Assembly: GCA_008330645.1 (NCBI GenBank)
Contig: VLTN01000049.1
Span: 186,001-250,000 of the forward strand
Length of the DNA: 64,000 nt
Direction of reading: 5' to 3'
Source: Cafeteria roenbergensis
Taxonomy: Eukaryota > Sar > Bigyra > Bicosoecida > Cafeteriaceae
Shown here: one piece after another, positions 44,021 to 53,012 of the stretch
Position numbering within the stretch: position 1 is the first letter of the stretch
Layout of the letters: the number at the start of each line of letters is the position of its first letter
Translations under genes and position numbers: made by a program
Notes under the pieces: model-generated
Told to the model about the DNA's origin: nothing
Databases searched by the model: none
What the model saw: only the letters and a program-made list of their open reading frames with translations

Positions 44021-45310
44021 CTACAACCGAGACGCCCTGTCGTCGTCAGCGGCGCGGTCGCCTCGGGCGGACGCGGGGCCAGCCACGCGCCTGAGCAGCT
44101 TCGTGCGGATGAGTCCCTCTTGCGCCGTGCTGGCCACGAGCACGCCGTCCCTGCGCCACACGTGCCCAAAACAGAGCGCGCGGCCGGACACGAGGCGCGG
44201 CGCCGACGTCTGAAAGAGCAGCCACTCGTCCGCTCGGGCGGGCGCGTGCCACCACAGGGAGTGGTCGAGGCTGGCCATCATGCCGGTATTCATGGGCGTG
44301 ATGCGGTGGGGGAGCAGCGCGGTGGCCAGCAGGGGCTGGTCCGAGGCGTATGCGATGACGCACTGGTGGAGCACCGCGCCGTCGCACCCAGGCTCGGGGC
44401 CGGCCAGGTCCCCGCTGTCCGCCCCCGGGAGGGGCTGCGCTGCTCTGAACCAGGTGCGGCGCGTCGGAAGCATCGCCTCCGGGCTGAACACGTCCACCGG
44501 GTCGCAGTACCGAAAGTCTATTGGCGTCTGCTGCGCGCCCATGTGCTCCACGAGAGGCCGCAGGTGCTCCGGCAGCCGAGGGTCGGCCAGCACAGAGGCT
44601 AGCCGCTCGCTGGCCTGCGGCGAGGCAGCAGCGCGGGGCTAGCGCAAGCAGGCGTCAGAGGCGCGAAGCCGCGCGCGGAGCTGGCAGCGAGCGGAGCCGA
44701 GCGCGCCCCCACTGCGTGCTCGAGCTGGCCCACCCTCTCACGTTTGGAAGCGTGTCTGGGTCCGGCGCGTCGGGCATCGCGTCGGCGTGCTCGAGCGTGG
44801 TGGGCTCCCTGGTTGAGTGGAAGGAGACCATGCTCGAGAAGATGGGTCTGCCGCGCTGCGTGGTCGTCACCAGCCTGGTGGCGAACGACCGCCCGTCCCG
44901 CACACGCCGCACCGTGTACAGTGCTGGCGACTCGGAACTGCCGGGCAGCAAGAAATAGCAGTGCAGGCTGTGCGGAGCCATGGCCTTTTCACTCTCTGTC
45001 CGCGTGCGGGCGGCGGCAAACAGGCTCTGGGCAATGATTTGCCCGCCGAACACGCCCCTCGCTCCGTCTGGCGTCCATAGCTGGCTCCCCCGGAACAGGT
45101 TCTTGTCGATCTCTGCGCAGGTCGCGCGGACTGGCACCGGGGACCGCATGCTGGCTCAAGAAACGCGCGCTCGAGGGACCTCGACGCCCATGGCGCGGCG
45201 CGCACACCCTCGTGACCGCCGGGGCGTCGGGACAGGCACCGAGACCTACAGGGCGTCGCACCTTCGAGCCGGATGAGGCTCTCGACGAGCGCCTGCACGG
45301 CCTCGGCCAT
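44021..45310 (-). CDS. Peroxisomal acyl-CoA thioesterase II, ACOT8/TesB type (3 exons, 337 aa)
   Basis: Exons are 45262-45310, 44742-45112 and 44021-44614. The first donor is weak (GTGCGA) but its join gives LEEIDKNLFRG, which aligns with LEPLDEDLFRG of ACOT8; the second intron is GTGAGA/CCGCAG. The double-hotdog landmarks are present: FGGQIIAQSL, HSLHCYFLLPG, RSFATRLV, SLDHSLWWHAP and AQEGLIR. The Asp of SLDHS and the Gln of AQEG are the expected catalytic residues. The protein ends in Ser-Arg-Leu, an accepted variant of the C-terminal peroxisomal signal (PTS1), as ACOT8 ends in SKL. Role: hydrolysis of medium- and long-chain acyl-CoA in peroxisomes. Confidence 0.88.
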
Positions 45311-45849
45311 GCTTCTGCGGTGCGTGCAAGTTAGCCCGAGTCCCGCTCGCTGGATGACGTCAGTTGAACCGTCGTTTGCCAGGCCCCCCAACCTGCAACC
45401 CCGACATGGCCCGCGAGCGCGACCGTCGCAGAAGCAGGCGGCTCACGATGCCAGGCCTTCCCGTTCGCCTTTTCGCCCGCCTCCCCCACCACCAGGGCCG
45501 CAGTCCCAGAGGCCGGCCACCTCTTTTCGTGCCGCGAAACGACCGCCGCCGTCCTGCAACTACCCCAGACGCTGCACGAGTCGCGACGGCCGCCGAGCCG
45601 ACCGCCACGGGCACAACGCGGCAACGACTCCCCACACAGGGCAAGAGGGCCGGCGAGCACAGGCCCGGGCAGGCGGGTGGCTGTCTGGCGCCGCGTGGAT
45701 CGGCGTGAGCGGTGCATTGACCCGCCCCCATGGGCGCGCCTCGGTTGCCGTCGGCGGGCTCGCGGGAGCAGAGCAGAGCCCTGTGGGCGCTCGTCCGCCG
45801 GCGCTCTGCGCTCTCTTTGGGTCGCCCACCCGCCTCTCCCTGCGAATCG
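45311..45849. promoter_or_regulatory. Divergent intergenic region (thioesterase / WD protein)
   Basis: 539 bp between divergent starts, presumably with both promoters. Long open frames here look like extensions forced by high GC and show no domains. Confidence 0.35.
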
Positions 45850-46878
45850 ATGGCAGCTGTTTGCGGCGCAGTCTCCCTTGGCCCTTCCGAGTCGGGCGAT
45901 CTGAGGCTGGCGGCGGCCCGGTCCGACCTGGAGGGCAACGAATGGCTCGGCGAGGTGCAGCTTTGCACCGCAAGCGCGGCCGAGGGCTTGACGGTGGTGA
46001 ACCGCAAGCGGATGCGCTCGGGCGTCACCTGCGTGGCAAGTGTGACCGGCGCTGTGGCTAGCGCGGGTTCGTCCTTCGTGGCTGTCGGCTGCGACTCGGG
46101 CGACGCGTTCTTGGTTCGGCTGCCGCACACCGCCGAGGCCGAGAGCGCGGCCGCCACGCACGAGGAGGACGACGTGGAGTTTGACTACGGCGCGGACGCG
46201 GCAGACGTCATGGGGTGCCACGACAACGTGGTGTCTTGCGTGGCCGCGATGGCCGGCGGTGAGGTGGTGACGGCAAGCTGGGACGGCACGGCGGCGCTGT
46301 GGAGCCCGGGCCGCGCGGGTTCGGCAGGCGCAGGCGCTCAGCCGCCACTGTCGCGCTGCGGCAAGCCCACGTCGTCGATGAGGCTCTTTTGCTGCGCTGC
46401 CGGCCCGGCAGGCAGCGTGATTCTGGGCGGGGAGGCGGGCGCCAGCGCGTGGGACCCGCGCGCGGGACCCGACACCACAGGCCGGCTCTCGGCCGCCGTC
46501 GGCGTGACCGCGGCCGCCGCGTGCGGCGAGTGGGTGACCGCCCTCGGTTTCGCGCACGGCGCCGTGGGCGCCGTCGACGCCCGCGCCGTCGGCCGCGGGA
46601 TGCTTCTCTGGGCCCCACACTCCCACCGGGGCGAGGTGCGCTCCCTCGCGTACGCGGCGACGGCTTCGCCTGGCAGCGCGGCCCTCGTGTCCGGTGGCGA
46701 GTGCGGCGTTGTCCGCGTCAGCACGTTCGAGAGCGACGCCACCGCAGGCGCCATCAGCGGCGCGACCGTCTCGGCACCCACTGCGCGGAAGGAGGCCGTC
46801 GCCGCTGTGGGCTTCAGCTCCGGCTCCACAGGCGCGTGGTCCGTCACGCAGGACGGCGCCTTTGCGCTGCTGGACTGA
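45850..46878 (+). CDS. WD-repeat protein, MEP50/WDR77-like (342 aa)
   Basis: A single exon read from ATG 45850 (MAAVCGAVSLGP); an upstream in-frame ATG at 45730 exists but adds an unstructured Arg/Ser stretch. Degenerate WD blades are seen: SSFVAVGCDSGDAFLVRL, then HDNVVSCVAAMAGGEVVTAS followed by WDGTAALW, HRGEVRSLAYAA, and a closing TGAWSVTQDGAFALLD. The HD-hydrophobic-V-S-x-V segment, total length and blade spacing resemble MEP50/WDR77, the partner of arginine methyltransferase PRMT5. The resemblance is by eye; a generic beta-propeller scaffold remains possible. An acidic loop (EEDDVEFDYG) precedes the second blade. Confidence 0.7.
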   Translation: MAAVCGAVSLGPSESGDLRLAAARSDLEGNEWLGEVQLCTASAAEGLTVVNRKRMRSGVTCVASVTGAVASAGSSFVAVGCDSGDAFLVRLPHTAEAESAAATHEEDDVEFDYGADAADVMGCHDNVVSCVAAMAGGEVVTASWDGTAALWSPGRAGSAGAGAQPPLSRCGKPTSSMRLFCCAAGPAGSVILGGEAGASAWDPRAGPDTTGRLSAAVGVTAAAACGEWVTALGFAHGAVGAVDARAVGRGMLLWAPHSHRGEVRSLAYAATASPGSAALVSGGECGVVRVSTFESDATAGAISGATVSAPTARKEAVAAVGFSSGSTGAWSVTQDGAFALLD

Positions 46879-47247
46879 GGGCGGCGGGCCACCCACGCCG
46901 CGGCGGCCTCCGGCTCAGGCGGCCGGCTCTGCGGCCTGCGGCCGAGCGAGTGAGTGAGCAACGCGGATGGGGCGGAGGAGAAGGCAGGGCTGAGAGACTG
47001 AGGACTGCGAGCGACTGAGACGGATGGGATTGGGAGAGCGCGAGGGCGTGTGCGAGGCGGCGGGTCGCGAGTGCGCGAGTGTGCCGTTGCGCGCCGCAGG
47101 CCGTCACCAGCGATCCGCAAATGGCTCCGTTCCGGCCACGCCCGCGCCCATGCGCACGCCGAGAGACACGGGCACGCATCAAACCAGCACCGCGGCCGCT
47201 CGCGAAGATCGCCGAGACGCCACGTCTGCGCGCTGCCAGCAGCGTGG
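46879..47247. other. Convergent intergenic region
   Basis: 369 bp between the ends of the WD gene (plus) and the secreted orphan (minus), with lower GC and several AGTGAG-like repeats near 46940-47010. No gene is supported. Confidence 0.4.
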
Positions 47248-48321
47248 CTACTGCCACAGCCGCACGTTGCAGGTCTGCGCGAAGGCGAAGCGGTAGAGGG
47301 TGCGCCCCGTGGCTCCCTCCATCTCGCACGCCTGCTGCAGCACCTTGAGCGCAAGGCGGAGGCGCGCGAGCACCGCCGGGTCCCGCGGAACCCGGTAGGC
47401 CGCGCCGGGGTCCGGCACGCCCAGCACAGCGCCCTGGCGGACCACGCGGCCGCACAGGTACGCCCAGTGGGTCTTGAGCGCGGCGGCCTGGTCGGCCTCG
47501 TCGCCGTCCATCTCCAGCGACTCGGAGGGCGGCCGCAATCCGATCCTGGCCCGGATGGCCTGGATGAGGTCCGGCAGGTGAGTGTCCCACTGCCCCACCA
47601 CGTTCTGGTCCTGCGGGCTGACGGACACCCACACGTTCCTGCACTGGCCGGCGACCCCAAGCGGCTTGGCGGGCCCGAAGCCGTGGAGCAGGTCCTGGGC
47701 GGTGACGGAGTGGCGCTTGTAGAGGGCGGCGGTCCAGCGGCGGGAGCGGCGCGTCCACGTGTCCGGCGACAGCGGTGACATCCCGTCGTCCACCCTCGCG
47801 CCCCGCAGCGAGGCAGCCGCTCGCGCCTCCTGGCCGCCTGACACTCGCAGCACGGCGCGGGTCACGGCGTCGCGCCGCAGCGCGGGTGCCGGGCCGGGGG
47901 CCGGCCTGTCGCCGTCGTGGCCAGTGAGCGGCTCTACGGTGCTGCCGTTGACCGCTGTGCGCTCCTCGTCGGGCGAGGCGCTGCGGCCGGGCCCCTCGGT
48001 GCTCTCGAACAAGCGGCAGCCGCGCTGCCGCACCGCCTGCTTGAAGAACTCGGCGGCAGCGTGGCCGTCCTCAAAGTTTGGCCGCGCGCTCAGCAGCTTG
48101 CCAGCTTGTCCAAACGCCGCGGCGCAGGCAGCCCTGTCGCGGCCCTGCAGCAAGGAGGCCGCTTTGCGCAGGGGCGACCCCTCCCCGAGCGCGGCAACGA
48201 GCTCGTCGTTGTCGGGCGACAGGGTGCCCCCTCCGGTAGCGAACCGGCACTGGGCAGACGGGCCAAGAACCGCGAGCGCGAGCGCCAAGGCGGCCACTGC
48301 CCGACGGGCGAGGAGCGGCAT
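47248..48321 (-). CDS. Secreted orphan protein (357 aa)
   Basis: A single exon. An N-terminal signal peptide (RRAVAALALALAVLGPSAQC, cleavage probably near residue 23) precedes a helical region with cysteines (DRAACAAAFG, QAVRQRGCRLFE), a Pro-rich linker around residues 125-165, and a mixed C-terminal domain (GQCRNVWVSVSPQDQNVVGQ, YRFAFAQTCNVRLWQ) with paired cysteines. I do not recognise the family. Secreted or endomembrane location is inferred from the signal peptide and cysteine content. It starts divergently from the LysM gene. Confidence 0.65.
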   Translation of the reverse strand: MPLLARRAVAALALALAVLGPSAQCRFATGGGTLSPDNDELVAALGEGSPLRKAASLLQGRDRAACAAAFGQAGKLLSARPNFEDGHAAAEFFKQAVRQRGCRLFESTEGPGRSASPDEERTAVNGSTVEPLTGHDGDRPAPGPAPALRRDAVTRAVLRVSGGQEARAAASLRGARVDDGMSPLSPDTWTRRSRRWTAALYKRHSVTAQDLLHGFGPAKPLGVAGQCRNVWVSVSPQDQNVVGQWDTHLPDLIQAIRARIGLRPPSESLEMDGDEADQAAALKTHWAYLCGRVVRQGAVLGVPDPGAAYRVPRDPAVLARLRLALKVLQQACEMEGATGRTLYRFAFAQTCNVRLWQ

Positions 48322-48687
48322 GGCGAGGCGACGGAGGGTCTCCCACGCCAGCGCAGGCCCGCTCGCCGGCTCGCAGCCTCAGAGCGCAGGCGGCGCCGCA
48401 GACGACTGTGAGGGAGGGAGGAGGCGCGCTCCTGCAGCTGATCGAGCGGCAGTGCGCCTCGGGAATGCCCGCCCGCCGGGCCGGGGGGCCGCTGCGGATG
48501 CTGCGGCTTTGCCGCCAGCAGAACCGCGGCAGGGCTCTGCCTCAAGTTGCCGACAAACGCCAGGAACGCGCGCCCGCGGCACGCCACGCGGCGCGCAGCA
48601 CCGGCCTTGGACGCGCACATCAGCGAGTGATACACAGCGGCACGACTTGCACGGTTCCGTGACTGGCAACCTTTCCGCGTGCTGTCC
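48322..48687. promoter_or_regulatory. Divergent intergenic region (orphan / LysM)
   Basis: 366 bp between the two start codons. It presumably carries both promoters; no element is recognised. Confidence 0.35.
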
Positions 48688-49254
48688 ATGGCCGCAAGCG
48701 AGGCGCCCTCCAAGGCCTCTGAGCAAGCTGCGCCGGACATTGTCCTGCACGAGGTGACTCGCGGCGACACGCTGACGAGCGTCTGTGCGCTGTACAATGC
48801 CGACATGGATGTTGTGCGGCGCGCCAACGGCATCCCCTCGACGTCGGACTACCTCGGCGGTGCGGGCCGCGTGATTCGGGTTCCGGAAGGTTGCCGGACG
48901 GTGCTCCCGCCGGTCCAGAGCGAGGAGGAGCGGCGAGCGGAGCTGCTTCACAGGTTTGCGCTGAACCACGGGCTGAGCCCCCAGGACGCAGGGGTGTACC
49001 TGCGCCTCGCGGAGTGGAACGAGGCGGACGCCGAGGACGAGTTCAGGGCGCTGGCCGAGTTCGAGGAAGCCGCAGCCCCGGCAGCGGCCGGCGGCGACCG
49101 CCACGCGCCGAGGGCGCCGGTCCCCACGTCCGTCGGCGCGGTGCAGGTGGCGCCCGTGCCCTCGGCTGCCGGCCGGCCCTCCGGCGAGACCGTGGTCGGC
49201 TCCGAGCTTCGGAAGCGCCGCCCGCTGGAGCCTCGCTTTGGCGTGGGCGTGTGA
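48688..49254 (+). CDS. Intracellular LysM-domain protein (188 aa)
   Basis: A single exon, ATG at 48688. One LysM module occupies residues about 19-66: HEVTRGDTLTSVCALYNADM, then VVRRANGI and a closing VIRVPEGC. The order GDTL...LA.x(Y)...V...LRxxN...L..G..hxhP is classic. There is no signal peptide, so it resembles eukaryotic LYSMD1-4-type proteins rather than secreted chitin or peptidoglycan binders. A helical acidic segment (ELLHRFALNHGLSPQDAGVY and AEWNEADAEDEFRALAEFEE) and a disordered tail follow. The function of the intracellular class is poorly known. Confidence 0.85.
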   Translation: MAASEAPSKASEQAAPDIVLHEVTRGDTLTSVCALYNADMDVVRRANGIPSTSDYLGGAGRVIRVPEGCRTVLPPVQSEEERRAELLHRFALNHGLSPQDAGVYLRLAEWNEADAEDEFRALAEFEEAAAPAAAGGDRHAPRAPVPTSVGAVQVAPVPSAAGRPSGETVVGSELRKRRPLEPRFGVGV

Positions 49255-49551
49255 GCCGCGGGAGCGCCGCCGCGACACCGCCCCCGCCAGTGCCATTGTG
49301 GCAGCCTACATCTTGCTGTTGTGTGCCGTGGTGGCGGCGGCGGGGCGAGGAGCGGGGGAGGCCGCTGGGCTGGCTGGCTGGCCGTGCCGAAGGAGTGCCT
49401 CGCCTGGGCCGGGCTTTGGGTCTCACTGGCGCACGCTTGGGCCACTCTTGGCCCCAGGCCGCCCTGCTCGCCATGTTTGTCGTTGCAGCTGGCGCCCGCG
49501 CATCTCAACTCGCCTTGCCTGCGCAACCGCCCTTGAGAGGCGACGCAGCCC

Positions 49552-50859
49552 TCACGCAACTCGCTCGGAACCCGCCTCGTCGCGAGACGCCACCGACAGG
49601 CCCTCTGTCCTGCCCCCCGCCGCCACTGGCCCCGCGCTTGTGGCTGCAGGTGTGGCCGGGAGCCCGCTGTGGCGGCGGCGGGAAGCGTCCGCCTGCTCCG
49701 GCGACACCCGCCGCCCACGCAGCTGCCAGTGTTCGGCTGACACGGGCCTCCCAGCGGGGTTTCCCGGAAGGACCCGCTCCGCGAAACCGCGGCTTCTGGT
49801 CTCGTGCCTCGGCGGGGCGCCGACAGCGTTTGCCGCGGCCGGCGCCGCCGCTCGGCCAGCGAACGCTTCGTCGGCCGCGCGCTCTGCCGGGCCGAGCAGC
49901 TCAATGGGGTGCCGCCGCGCCGACCCGAACGCCGACCCAGTGTCCCCCGCGCGTCGAGCCGTGCTCCCGCCCGTAACCGCACCCGCACCCGCACCCGCAC
50001 CCGCACCCGCACCCGCACCCGCACCCGCACCCGCACCCGCACCGGCTCGGGCAGCCGCACCCGCGGCACTTCCAGCAGCTGGCGACCGATCAGCTGGGGC
50101 CGCGCCCGATCGCGCTGACCCCTCCGCCGCCTGCGGTCCCTGCGGCTCGCCGGCAGAGCCATGCTGCGTGGCAGAGCCCGGAAGCGCGTCGTCGCGCGCC
50201 CGCGACGCCTCGACCGAGCGGGCGGAGGCGGGGGTCACACCCCCCTCCTCTCGAATCGGGGAGGGCCGACCGGCGGCCGCACGCGCCGGCGGGAAGCCTG
50301 CCTCCGAGGCTGCAGAGCGAGCAGCTGCGGCTGACAGCGCCTCCTTGGTGGCGGGGGAGTCGATGTAGCGGCGCACCGTGGCGCCGGGATCCACCGCAGC
50401 GAGGACGAAGCCTCCCTCGAACGCGCAGTTCGGGCAGGCGAGGCTGATGGCTGAGCGGGGCGCGGGCTCGGGCGGCTGGCCGGGGTGGCGGCTTTGCCAC
50501 CAAAGGTCCGCGCACTCCCCACATATGTAGTTGCGACAGCAGCTCGTGGCGAGGATGCGGTCAAAGTGCCGGAAGCACAGAGGACAAGAGTACCGAAAGC
50601 GATCGGCCTCGGCCCCCATGGGCGTGTGCTCGATCACGGCGGCTGCGGGCAAGCTCGGCAGCGTTGGCGTCGAAACTGGCGGAACTCCTCGCGGCCGGGC
50701 GCGCCGCTCTTGAGCCGGCGTGCTCGGGGCGCCGCTGCTGGGCGGCTGGCGTCGGTCGCCCGGGGCCTCGCCCGCCGGCGTCTGAGGAGTCGTCCCCGGC
50801 TGTGGCGAGACGGCTCGCGGGGACAGCTGAGGGCCGTTGACGGAGCAGCAAACGCCCAT
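49552..50859 (-). CDS. Acylated RING-type zinc-finger protein, SIP5/DA2-like (435 aa)
   Basis: A single exon. The chosen ATG (50859) gives MGVCCSVN, a probable N-myristoylation site (MGxxxS) with two adjacent cysteines for palmitoylation, so membrane anchoring is likely. The frame is open 264 bp further upstream but without sense. A RING-like finger occupies residues about 91-146: CPLC (92, 95), SCCRN (107, 108), CGEC (113, 116) and CPNC (142, 145). The CC-x(4)-C-x2-C spacing resembles SIP5 and DA2/GW2 proteins (RCCxxxIC.EC) more than ordinary C3HC4 fingers. Probable E3 ubiquitin ligase; substrate unknown. The remaining 290 residues are disordered with an (Ala-Gly) run from a hexanucleotide repeat. 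Confidence 0.75.
   Translation of the reverse strand: MGVCCSVNGPQLSPRAVSPQPGTTPQTPAGEAPGDRRQPPSSGAPSTPAQERRARPRGVPPVSTPTLPSLPAAAVIEHTPMGAEADRFRYSCPLCFRHFDRILATSCCRNYICGECADLWWQSRHPGQPPEPAPRSAISLACPNCAFEGGFVLAAVDPGATVRRYIDSPATKEALSAAAARSAASEAGFPPARAAAGRPSPIREEGGVTPASARSVEASRARDDALPGSATQHGSAGEPQGPQAAEGSARSGAAPADRSPAAGSAAGAAARAGAGAGAGAGAGAGAGAGAGAGAVTGGSTARRAGDTGSAFGSARRHPIELLGPAERAADEAFAGRAAAPAAANAVGAPPRHETRSRGFAERVLPGNPAGRPVSAEHWQLRGRRVSPEQADASRRRHSGLPATPAATSAGPVAAGGRTEGLSVASRDEAGSERVA
49981..50040 (+). repeat. ACCCGC hexanucleotide repeat (10 units)
   Basis: Ten perfect ACCCGC units; on the coding (minus) strand GCGGGT encodes an Ala-Gly run in the RING protein. Confidence 0.95.
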
Positions 50860-51082
50860 GCTGCGCGCCGTCCGTACTGCCCGACTCGGTGGGACGCGGC
50901 CGCTCGTCGGCACAAGCCACCTTTTGGGACCCGGCGGCGGCTGTGGCCCACAGACGCGCGCCGTGGGGCAGCGGGCCCGGGAACGCTGCGGGCTTGGCGG
51001 CAGGGCTCTGCACCTCGGCTTGCGACCGCCAGCGTGCGCAAGCTCTCGCCACGGCGCCCGCCTCGCACGCGCTGACCTCGGC

Positions 51083-52305
51083 ATGGCCGCCGCTGCCGCG
51101 CCCGCACCGGGCGTAAGCATCAAATCTCAGCTGGATGCGCTCATTGGTGGCGAGAGCTTGTCCGAAGCTCAGGCGCACGAAGCTTGCAGCAACATTGCAG
51201 ATGGTGAGGCACCGTCACCAGCGCAGATGTGCTCCTCCTCGCAACGGTGCTTCCCCGGCCATCCGGAGCCTCACGCGCCGGTGGATCCAACAGTCTGAGG
51301 CCGCTCAAGCGATTGACGCCGCTCGTCGCAGGCCTCGTAGCTTCGGAGCAAGTGGCCGCGCTGCTCGCCTTGCTGGCGCGCAAGGGAGCGGCATCGACCG
51401 AAATCGCAGGTTTTGCGCGAGCGATGCGGGAGCGGGCGACGCACATCGCAATTGCAGACGATGCGGTGGTGGCCGGCGAGGTCCCGTGTTCGGGCCCGAT
51501 CGTGGACATCGTGGGAACTGGCGGCGACGGGCACGACACGCTCAACATCAGCACGACCGCTGCCATCTTGGCTGCGGCTTCGGGATGCCGAGTGGCGAAG
51601 CACGGGAGCGTGTCGTCGTCGTCGCTCTCCGGCAGCGCAGACGTCCTCCAAAGGCTCGGCGTGGCCATGTTGGCTCCCGAGGGGATTTCGCCGAGCATCG
51701 CCGCAGCTGGAATCGCCTTCATGTTCGCGCCGAACTTCCACCCTGCGATGCGGCACGTTGCCCCTGTGCGCCGAGCGCTGGGCGTGCGCACTATTTTCAA
51801 TGTACTTGGGCCGCTCCTGAACCCCGCAAACGCTCGGCGGCTTGTCCTGGGCGTGTGGTCTCCGAAGCTACTACAGCCGTACGCCGACGCGCTGCTGTCG
51901 CTGGGCAGTGTGGAGCATGCTCTGGTTGTCCACTGCTGCGGGCTCGACGAGCTTGCGCCGATCGGAGTGGCAGACGCCATCGAAATCGCTGACGGAAAGG
52001 CCGTGCAAACCTCCATCGACACCGTGGCCATTGCAGGGCCAGCTTGCGGCATTGCAGACTTGAAGGGCGGTGGCCCGCAACACAACGCAGACGCCATCAC
52101 CGAGTTGCTTGAGGGGGGTGAGGCTGCAGCAAACAGTGCGGTGGGACGGACTGTCGCGCTGAATGCAGCGGCGGCGCTCTACGTGTGCGGCAAGTCCGCA
52201 TCAATCCACGATGGCTTCAAGGTCGCACAAGCAGCGCTTGCCAGCGGAAAGGGAGCAGTCGTCCTCCGCCGGTGGGCAACGCACTGCAGGACGGCCACCG
52301 CTTGA
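51083..52305 (+). CDS. Anthranilate phosphoribosyltransferase (2 exons, 364 aa)
   Basis: Exon 1 is 51083-51203 (donor GTGAGG) and exon 2 is 51332-52305 (acceptor GTCGCAG); the join gives IADGLVASEQVAALL, which aligns residue for residue with the N-terminal helices of TrpD. Landmarks: DIVGTGGDGHDTLNISTT (PRPP/magnesium loop), AKHG, SGSADVLQRLG, RTIFNVLGPLLNPA and the Asp-Glu pair in GLDELAPIG. It catalyses the second committed step of tryptophan synthesis (anthranilate plus PRPP). The usual KHGN is KHGS here, and the following Arg is Val; the Asn normally lies at the anthranilate site. No transit peptide is obvious. It is divergent from the RING gene (223 bp). Confidence 0.9.
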
Positions 52306-53012
52306 CACAAAATCCGCCGTGTGTGGAAAGCTTGCCGCTTGGTGCAGTTTGGCGTGTGTGATTGCCGAGCACCTCCGAGGCTTTTGACCGAGCGAAGCTT
52401 TGCCACCTCCCGCCTCTCTCGCGAGTGCGAGTGTGGTGCGGGCATCCGCGTCACAGGCCGCGAGCCGGTCGGGCTCGTCGCCCGGGCCACGGTGCGCTCG
52501 CCTCTCTGCTGTTGGGGAATCGGGGGACAAAACACGCACCGAGTCCCGAAATCCAGTGCCGCCCGAGCAAGGAGCTCAGCCCCAGCCCTAACCGACGATG
52601 TGTGGCCCTGGGAAGAACCCCAGGCAGGAGCTCCAGCCTTCGCGCCGTCCCCCCCGGGCATCCGAAGCCCAGAGTTCGGGGGCCGGCCGCGCTGCTCATG
52701 CAAGAGCAGTGGGCCCGAAAGCTGCCAGTCGCGCGCCCGCAGCGACGGCGAGGATCTCGAAACGAAAACGGCGATGTTGGCCGTCTTTGCCCGAGGGGGG
52801 AGGGGGGAGAGGGCTGCTCAGCCCTGCCGCCAAGAAGCAAGCGCCGCGGAACGAAAGGCGCCGGATACCCAGCGCATCATTGCCGGTGCATGCCAACAAA
52901 AAGAGACCGCGCTAGCGAATTGGCTCGGCAACTGTGGAAGCGATTGCCATCGACTCCTTCCGGCTGGCAGGCTGCCTCTGCCCCAGTGGGGCTCCTGGCC
53001 GTGTAGCACGCA
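52306..53012. other. Convergent intergenic region
   Basis: 707 bp between the ends of the TrpD gene (plus) and the CHAT-STAND-SH2 gene (minus). Two plus-strand frames of about 200 codons are open, but they have no domain, no repeat and no consistent start, so I treat the stretch as non-coding. Confidence 0.4.

Noticed and set aside
49981-50040. Telomere-like or satellite DNA
   Set aside because: ACCCGC x10 is in frame in a real gene and isolated, so it is a coding microsatellite, not a telomeric tract.
51332-51341. Alternative TrpD acceptor at CGTAG
   Set aside because: It would give IAD-ASEQ and lose three residues of a conserved helix; the GTCGCAG acceptor aligns with the family without a gap.
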